A DNA stretch of 64,000 nucleotides from Odontocerum albicorne (lineage: Eukaryota; Arthropoda; Insecta; Trichoptera; Odontoceridae), in assembly GCA_949825065.1 (NCBI GenBank), contig OX463848.1, forward strand, positions 25,816,699 through 25,880,698, read 5' to 3'. The notes below the pieces were generated by a model. The model did not search any database and was not told the DNA's origin. It saw only the letters and a list, made by a program, of their open reading frames with translations. Below, piece after piece: positions 59,801-64,000 of this stretch. The stretch's first letter is position 1; the number at the start of each line of letters is the position of its first letter. Position numbers and translations under genes: made by a program.

Positions 59801-60883
59801 AAATATAAAAAAATAAAATGAGAATAGAATCGAAATGAGAATACCCCCTTAATTATCAAAGAGGTATTTAGTGAAAATTAGACAGGAATCCCTTTTTAAA
59901 AAATCTGGATTTCAATGGTAATCGAACCCACAACCTTCGGGCTACGAGACAAGCAAGCGTCTTACCAACTAGGTCACAAAAAATTGTTTATGTGATATGC
60001 GTAAATACTTGTAGTTATGAAGTAATTATTTATTTTCCGACCAGCCGACATTTTCAAAGTCTGTGCGAAATACATGTGTGTCTCACAGTAAAGAACACAC
60101 AAAAGCTCCAGATCGCACAAAGGGGCATGGAAAGATGCATGTTGGGATATACTAAAAGAGACCGTAAACGAAACACCTGGATTCGCAATATTACAAAGGT
60201 AGAAGACGTTATAAAGGCGTGCAAAAGAATGAAGTGTCAATGGGCAGAACAACTATTTGGAGTCAACTTGGGGAGACCTTCATCCAGCAGTGGATGGACC
60301 CTGGCTGACAATGATGATGATGATATATGTGTAATTGAGTGTCCCTGTTTGACAGGTTGATGAGAATGTGCAACGGGGTTTTATATAATCAAAAATCGGA
60401 AAGAAGTATCGATTTATTTTTTCATGTCCTCAGTGAGATACAGGTAAAAGCCTAGTTTACTGGGGACACGACAAATGAAAAGCAACAAACCCAGATCCAT
60501 TAAAATTGTGTGTCCAAATTGAATTACCAGTTGTTTTTTTCACATATGATATATATTTCTTGTCATGTGTAAAATAAATTTAAAAAAAAGTTTTGAATTG
60601 AATATTAAATTGATGATGTACTATGTGTGTAAGTGTTTAAAGCACCTCAACGAAGGGGCAGCTTTTAGTTTGTTGATTCTAAAGTCTGATGACTCTAACA
60701 CCAAGTGTTTTTTCTTTAAAAAAATATATCTTACTTCGTGTCTGAAGGCCACTCCTATGAACGCTAAGGCTGTTGTGTAGATGTAAGTCATTATAAACCT
60801 CTGTGCACAATACCGGAGACTGACGGCACGGGCAAACGGAAGGTGAATGAAGTCATCGTATGTCCGATATCTTACGTATGGAC
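50644..60883 (-). CDS. MBOAT7: MBOAT7-like lysophospholipid acyltransferase, copy 3, exons 3 to 7 (5' incomplete)
   Basis: Join on the minus strand: 60883-60735, 58901-58690, 56578-56396, 52741-52606, 50850-50644. All introns are GT..AG, and the phases equal those of copy 2. The reading frame runs through all five exons with no stop and ends at TAA 50644. Hallmarks are RYRTYDDF, GLGAYPV, MWNKNVQYFM and LWHG. The catalytic Asn and His are both present, while PGYY after the His is lost, which may alter acyl-donor preference. Exons 1 and 2, expected upstream, are not found between 60884 and 64000. Introns hold a full-length mariner and many relics. Confidence 0.85.
50851..52029. other. Intron 6 of copy 3
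   Basis: A GC-richer stretch at 50920-51220 may be an unrecognised retrotransposon relic. The remainder is AT-rich with no supported element. Confidence 0.3.
52030..52400 (+). mobile_element. Non-LTR retrotransposon C-terminal relic
   Basis: The plus strand reads RILTCCRYVVRKINRTLEKL, VITRTVEGRWPRGRCSLR and AKDWEEWRQVFQEVPDSRR, matching the common C-terminus in which a VEG.R.RGR motif is followed by W......A.DR..WR. It lies in intron 6 of copy 3, antisense. Confidence 0.7.
52504..52590 (+). mobile_element. Family J fragment next to exon 6
   Basis: GAGTTTGAATACTTGGGCTT and GTGTGAGCTCTTGAGTGTGG match 37080-37150 in family J. It stops 15 bp from the exon 6 donor of copy 3. Confidence 0.65.
52606..52741 (-). 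CDS. MBOAT7: MBOAT7-like copy 3, exon 6 (catalytic His, variant motif)
   Basis: It is 136 bp, as in copy 2. It encodes TLEISTLWHGAQAGFTIGMF, then TPVLLVPAEKTLMKIYSEIT. The catalytic His of WHG is kept, but the following LEPGYY of copy 2 is AQAGFT here. Acceptor TTGTCCAG ends at 52742; donor GTGAGT starts at 52605. Confidence 0.85.
53030..53640 (-). mobile_element. Family K retrotransposon relic with a 60 bp duplication
   Basis: CCATTGGGGTAGGCAGAGAG at 53035 is the K tail in reverse. TCATTCACTCTTTCTACATA and CACCATCTTAATGCGCC are the complement of the K C-terminal coding region. TCTGCCACGTCCATACCCCT through CCTAGTAT is duplicated at about 53120 and 53174. Confidence 0.65.
53641..54559. other. 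Intron 5 of copy 3, possible RT fragment
   Basis: At 54000-54140 the minus strand gives VKGVNGLRMSIRKSKAM, suggesting another piece of family K reverse transcriptase. The rest shows no supported feature. Confidence 0.35.
54560..55460 (-). mobile_element. Non-LTR retrotransposon relic, RT palm
   Basis: The minus strand reads YGRLHNLRRLHTKTRVTRTY, then ELQYADYCTIVAH and LGLETNVKKTQVLAY. YADY stands where the catalytic YADD motif is expected. Further down, AKLNDRVFYSKNISIYIKIF and LSTLFYESEACVPY are post-palm. It lies in intron 5 of copy 3. Confidence 0.75.
55461..56395. other. Intron 5 of copy 3, part beside exon 5
   Basis: AT-rich; no supported feature except TACTCGTA/TACGAGTA octamers at 56265 and 56351. 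Confidence 0.3.
56396..56578 (-). CDS. MBOAT7: MBOAT7-like copy 3, exon 5 (Asn motif)
   Basis: Acceptor TATGTTTTCAG ends at 56579; donor GTAATA starts at 56395. It encodes MDFETLTGMNVMDIQKSLWV, then LRMWNKNVQYFMGMFVYKIL. The WN..VQYFM core with the MBOAT Asn is kept. It is 183 bp against 186 bp in copy 2, one codon shorter. Confidence 0.85.
56790..58075 (-). mobile_element. Mariner transposon, 1286 bp, full length but inactive
   Basis: Both ends carry CGAGG(G/A)TGGATCAAATAT; TA follows at 58076-58077, while the left flank reads AT. The minus strand holds a broken transposase: N-terminus MSEKEVHPSIAQRILIKFLA, then LLEGDRRLTVSKICSEVGIS and the catalytic half at 57286-56960. It lies in intron 4 of copy 3, in the same orientation as the gene, and belongs to a different family from the mariner at 44883. 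Confidence 0.9.
56960..58006 (-). pseudogene. Mariner transposase (DD34D), multiply broken
   Basis: Segments in order are 57917 onward (helix-turn-helix start), 57728-57540 (linker), and 57286-56960 (NAAYYCELLSKVKLVYRCKI, LLHDNARSHTAAVT, YNPDLLPCDFHLVGSLKEAL). The first Asp is in FCDEIWVHQ. Thirty-four residues separate the second and third Asp. Several stops and at least one frameshift exclude activity. Confidence 0.88.
58512..58605 (+). mobile_element. 5'-truncated copy of the non-LTR element at 48236-50300
   Basis: GGAATGGAGGAGAAGAGTTC and CTGCAAACCAGTCTTAGGAC reproduce the last codons (EEWRRRV, AANQS) and 3' end of the larger element. Only about 90 bp were inserted. It lies in intron 4 of copy 3. 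Confidence 0.8.
58690..58901 (-). CDS. MBOAT7: MBOAT7-like copy 3, exon 4
   Basis: It is 212 bp, identical in length and phase to exon 4 of copy 2. It encodes YTVTDEFAERHFLFKTIYIY, CVYASFKLIMFSGWSAGECN and SVGLGAYPVTAENHSCHGP. Acceptor AATTTTCAG ends at 58902; donor GTGAGT starts at 58689. Confidence 0.88.
58972..59097. repeat. Seven tandem copies of an 18 bp unit
   Basis: The unit is TTCTGAGTATAGACGCTG with one or two changes per copy. Copies run without gaps from 58972 to 59097 in intron 3 of copy 3. Confidence 0.95.
59400..59650 (+). mobile_element. Family K retrotransposon 3' relic
   Basis: The plus strand reads QGVRKRGRASKM, then ILKESKRRSMKDCE and the GGAGGAGGCGAAATTCCAGG segment, the same C-terminus and tail as at 19125 and 33770. 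Confidence 0.6.
59896..59985 (-). mobile_element. SINE family B head
   Basis: The minus strand has GACCTAGTTGGTAAGACGCT (A box), GAAGGTTGTGGGTTCGATTA (B box) and ATCCAGATTTTT. Only the tRNA-like part is present. Confidence 0.7.
60072..60325 (+). mobile_element. RTE-like 3' fragment, internally deleted
   Basis: It reads TVKNTQKLQIAQRGMERCML and RDRKRNTWIRNITKVEDVIK, then jumps to TTTGGAGTCAACTTGGGGAG and ends GACAATGATGATGATGAT. Compared with 31212-31623 about 130 bp are missing after CAATGGGCAG. It is inserted next to a family J 3' end. Confidence 0.8.
60326..60600 (+). mobile_element. Family J retrotransposon 3' end
   Basis: It matches the 3' untranslated part at 37325-37600: GTGCAACGGGGTTTT, ATCAAAAATCGGAAAGAAGT, CCTAGTTTACTGGGGACACG and TTTCTTGTCATGTGTAA are shared in order. 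Confidence 0.8.
60735..60883 (-). CDS. MBOAT7: MBOAT7-like copy 3, exon 3
   Basis: Acceptor TAATTTTCTAG ends at 60884; donor GTAAGA starts at 60734. It encodes PYVRYRTYDDFIHLPFARAV, then RFIMTYIYTTALAFIGVAFR. It is entered in phase 1 and left in phase 0, as in copy 2. Confidence 0.87.
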
Positions 60884-62949
60884 CTAGAAAATTAACAAAA
60901 TTCAACTTTGAAATATATCTTACGTTTAGTTTAAACTTTGAAATATATCTTTACGTTTTTATCATACGTTTATTCATGCTTACGTTTAGTTCAATTTTTT
61001 TTTGTAGTTGTTGACTTAAATGATAGTCGGTGTTTCGAATGCGTTGCAGCGTCCTCCAACTATCGTATTTTTTTAACATCGCCCTAAGGATGAATGCTGC
61101 GACGTCTTCGAAACGTGGTGTCCAATTTCACACTCTACAAGGGTGTAGACTGAAAAACATGTGGGATCCTTGCAGCTTTGTTCGTCCTAATAGTAATGGT
61201 GTATTTTGGATATGAGCCCAGACCCATTGATAGTTTATCTTTTAAATGTATTTCTTTTTCATTACCTTAACAAATACCAAATTTTATTGTTATCAATAAA
61301 CCAATTATTAATTTATTTGAATGTTATATATCAGTCATCTAACAAGTGGCATTGCATGTTCTGAGACAGCTGATTTACACTCACGAAACTCACATAAAAA
61401 CATAATGTTACATTAATAGTTCATCAGATCCAAGTTGCAGCCACTCGTGTAATTTGACAATTCTCAGCAAAAAAATATATTTCATTTCTCTGTTCTTTCA
61501 ACATTTGGACTCTGATTTGACTTTCTCTCTTTACGCTGGCAGTAAAATTGGGGTTATGTGTTTATGTGTGTGAGAATTAATATTTTTAACATTTTTCGTA
61601 CATAGTAATTGAGTTTATAATTACATTAATTGTTCATTTATTATTATTTAAGTATACGATAATGTGAGCTGACGCACATTTGAGGGGCTCGCAACTAAGC
61701 TCGTCAATCTGTTGGTGGGAACGTATCTCAATTATGGGGATGCGAAGAGTACCAGTGGCGTAGCATAACTTTTGAGCTAAGGGATGCTGCTAATATTCAG
61801 AAAATTCCTGCGCTTGTTAAAAGTTATGATATTGAAATAATGATACACTATCTAAAAACCGTGCTTTGTTAATATTATATTGTATGCTAAAAATAAAAAT
61901 TATAGAATATTATTTTTTATGTGAACAACATTTAACCATAAGGAGGTGCGGCGCTTCTACAGCATGTATGGACGTCACGCTACTGATATGTACTCGTACA
62001 TACTTTGTTGATATCAAATAAACCTATGTTTACTATTATATTTGTGCTTATTGATTGATAATAGGTAACAACATTATAAAAAAGACAAACGAGAAAGCAT
62101 ATAAATGTAAATGAAAATAAACAGTCAAACATAATATTCGCAAGGGCTTCCAAAGACTGGGTAAGGAGAAAAAACATGGGAAAGGACACGAAAATCAGAG
62201 TTATGCAGAAACACTAATTGAAGAGAGATCGATTTTTAAATCGTTATTTAAAGCGATCCAACGAGGGTGAAAGTCTTAGGTAACCGGTAACTGGTTTCAG
62301 AATCTGTCAAACTTAGGTATTTGTCTAAGGGACGCCAATCCAAAAGGGGTGCCCAAAGATTAATAATTAGATTATAAAATATACACAAGAACGATTTAGA
62401 TGAATGCGTTCATTTCAGCTCTTATTTAAAATCTAATGATTACCTCAATTCTTCAATGCTACAGCTTAGCAAACTAATAATTAACGAAAAAATACTGACT
62501 GTTTATTAAAATATTTACTTTGTTTTATTTATGCACTCCATCCGCAAACTGTTCAGCGGAACAAAGTGTTCATTATTGAAACGATTGAAAACGTATTTAA
62601 AACCCACGCTTAAATAAAACAGACTAACGCATTAACCGTATTATCAATATAATCAGACATTGTAGTGAATATGGATTTCAATAATACCGTAGATGCATTC
62701 GCGGAGAAAAAAACAAGACATTAACTGTAATGGTTTATTGTGTAGCGCGAAATATATCATCATCCCAAACGGAAAGACTAAGCATTTTTTAAATTACAAA
62801 TTGGGGAAGGGAAGTATATTGGGGGGTACAAGTCGCAAAGTGCCTAGGGGCGCCGTTTATAGTCATAATATTGTATTGCATTACAATTTCGTTGTATACA
62901 GTACAACCAGGCAGGCATGATGTAAAAGGAGCCTTGAGCGAAAATCATA
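60884..62949. other. Intron 2 of copy 3 (partial)
   Basis: AT-rich. A short local repeat of CTTTGAAATATATCTT.ACG occurs near 60903 and 60935. I looked on the minus strand for exons 1 and 2 of copy 3 and did not find them. ORFs at 61030-61215 and 62693-62920 are unrecognised. Confidence 0.35.
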
Positions 62950-62959
62950 CTATTTTTTT

Positions 62960-63045
62960 TTTAAATCTTGGTTCCAGGGGGATTTGAACACGTAACCTCT
63001 GGGCTGGGATACAGGTGTCTTACCAACTAAACTACGGAGGTCGTC
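62960..63045 (-). mobile_element. SINE family B head
   Basis: The minus strand has CGTAGTTTAGTTGGTAAGAC (A box) and GAGGTTACGTGTTCAAATCC (B box). It matches the head at 59896-59985. Confidence 0.7.
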
Positions 63046-63294
63046 ATTGACAGTAAAGGAAGATGTGAAGAATGATACCTTATATAATGTAACATAAGAA
63101 ACAAATAGATTTTCTTGGTAAACCTTTCATCACTAATTCGTTCAGCGTTCTCATTCCATCCCAGTGCTCCTTTTTTCATATAGTGTGTAGCACATTTTCT
63201 TTGAAATCTTATTCTTTCCTAATGTCCTCATATATTTTTCAATCATACAGTATTTCTCCATACTTGTAGGTAATATTTATTTTCATTTGGAAGA

Positions 63295-63640
63295 CGTCTG
63301 TGGCCTAGTTGGTAAGACGGTGGATTTTCACCCAGACTATTCAGTTTCAATTACCGACGGTAACCGAATTTTTTTTTAAATAATCTTAGTCTGGTAAACG
63401 CGTTCGTTAGGTTACAACACTTACAAACGCTAGACGTGTGCTAGTATTGTTGCCTTGTCACGTACGAGAAAACATTGCAAATACGTGCGATAACAAACCA
63501 CGAGTTTCCTGCTTACTTAAGCAGTTCTAAATCGGACGGCTCGACGAATGGGGCCGAAGGCAATAATTTCTCCCGGTCACGCTCTTCGGTATGTCCAAAT
63601 AACCAATTCGGCACTTTTGAAAGCTACCATACGAATAAAA
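63295..63640 (+). mobile_element. tRNA-derived SINE (family B), full length
   Basis: It starts GTCTGTGGCCTAGTTGGTAA (A box), has TCAGTTTCAATTACC (B box region), and a body that includes AACGCTAGACGTGTGCTAGT and TGTCCAAATAACCAATTCG. It ends near TACCATACGAATAAA. This uninterrupted copy shows what the split SINE at 8785-9575 looked like before the hAT inserted. Confidence 0.82.
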
Positions 63641-63880
63641 TTAAATTGTGTTAAATACTGTTTTGCTTGTTTTTACCGTTTCAAATCGTAACGTTTTATT
63701 AGATGTTTTAATCATATGGTTAAATACAGTAACGTTTTACTACAACTATTTTTATAATGAATCTAAATTCTCAGATATCAAGTTTTCCTTAATTAAATTA
63801 AATTATAAATGTCGAAGCATCTAAGGACACGAAGAAGTACCTCTGAATTTGCATAATTGAACTATTTACGTTATCTATGC

Positions 63881-64000
63881 CAGTGCTTCTCAAACTATGG
63901 TCGCCGGACCTGTTCTGACCTCCGAAAACTGTATTACCAGGCCGCGTTGAGAGAAAATTACAAAGTAAATAATTATGCATTTAAAATACATAGTTCTTAT
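63881..64000 (+). mobile_element. hAT-like terminus at the right edge
   Basis: CAGTGCTTCTCAAACTATGG followed by TCGCCGGACC matches the CAGTG(G/C)TTCTCAAAC type hAT end. The element would continue beyond the window. Confidence 0.5.

Noticed and set aside
62693..62920. 75-codon plus-strand ORF
   Set aside because: No recognisable motif, and no splice context or homologous copy in the window.
1..64000. CRISPR arrays, bacterial operons, riboswitches, prophage
   Set aside because: Introns, Helitron, mariner and SINE content show a eukaryotic nuclear genome. The tandem repeats lack unique spacers.

Overview
This window is AT-rich, intron-bearing animal DNA and almost certainly from an insect. It is dominated by insect-type transposons: a Helitron, mariners, hAT elements, RTE-like and other non-LTR retrotransposons, and tRNA-derived SINEs. 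Several non-LTR tails share a CTGCCTACCCC-type end that I associate with moths and butterflies, but I cannot fix the insect order from sequence alone. No bacterial features, CRISPR arrays or operons are present.

The host backbone is a head-to-tail array of at least three MBOAT7-like genes (lysophosphatidylinositol acyltransferase family, farjavit/frj in Drosophila), all on the minus strand. Copy 1 shows only its first exon (3423-3664); the rest lies off the left edge. Copy 2 is complete: seven exons between 28489 and 5007, all splice sites GT..AG, phases that match across every junction, and a predicted protein of 468 residues, close to the usual family length. Copy 3 shows exons 3 to 7 (60883 to 50644); its first two exons lie off the right edge. 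Exon order, exon phases and three exon lengths are shared between copies 2 and 3, while the proteins have diverged strongly. An orphan exon of an NPC1-like sterol-sensing domain (4011-4212) lies between copies 1 and 2. Two related exon-like fragments of unknown origin lie in introns of copy 2.

Region by region: 0-2 kb holds a Helitron with both termini and a 320 bp internal duplication. 2.5-3.4 kb holds a foldback mariner whose end lies 34 bp from the copy 1 splice donor. 4-28.5 kb is copy 2, whose introns hold an RTE element, a hAT inside a SINE, a mosaic mariner, hAT relics, a Tc1/mariner relic, non-LTR relics and a hAT inside a piggyBac-like MITE. 28.5-50.6 kb is intergenic and TE-rich: tandem repeats, an RTE insertion with 5' inversion, SINEs, two foldback MITEs, a nearly intact mariner abutted by a hAT, and two adjacent non-LTR elements. 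50.6-60.9 kb is copy 3, with a second full-length mariner and other relics in its introns. 61-64 kb holds SINEs and the start of a hAT end.

The genes do not form an operon. The array most likely reflects old tandem duplication followed by divergence of phospholipid-remodelling acyltransferases, with repeated transposon insertion into introns and spacers but not into exons.
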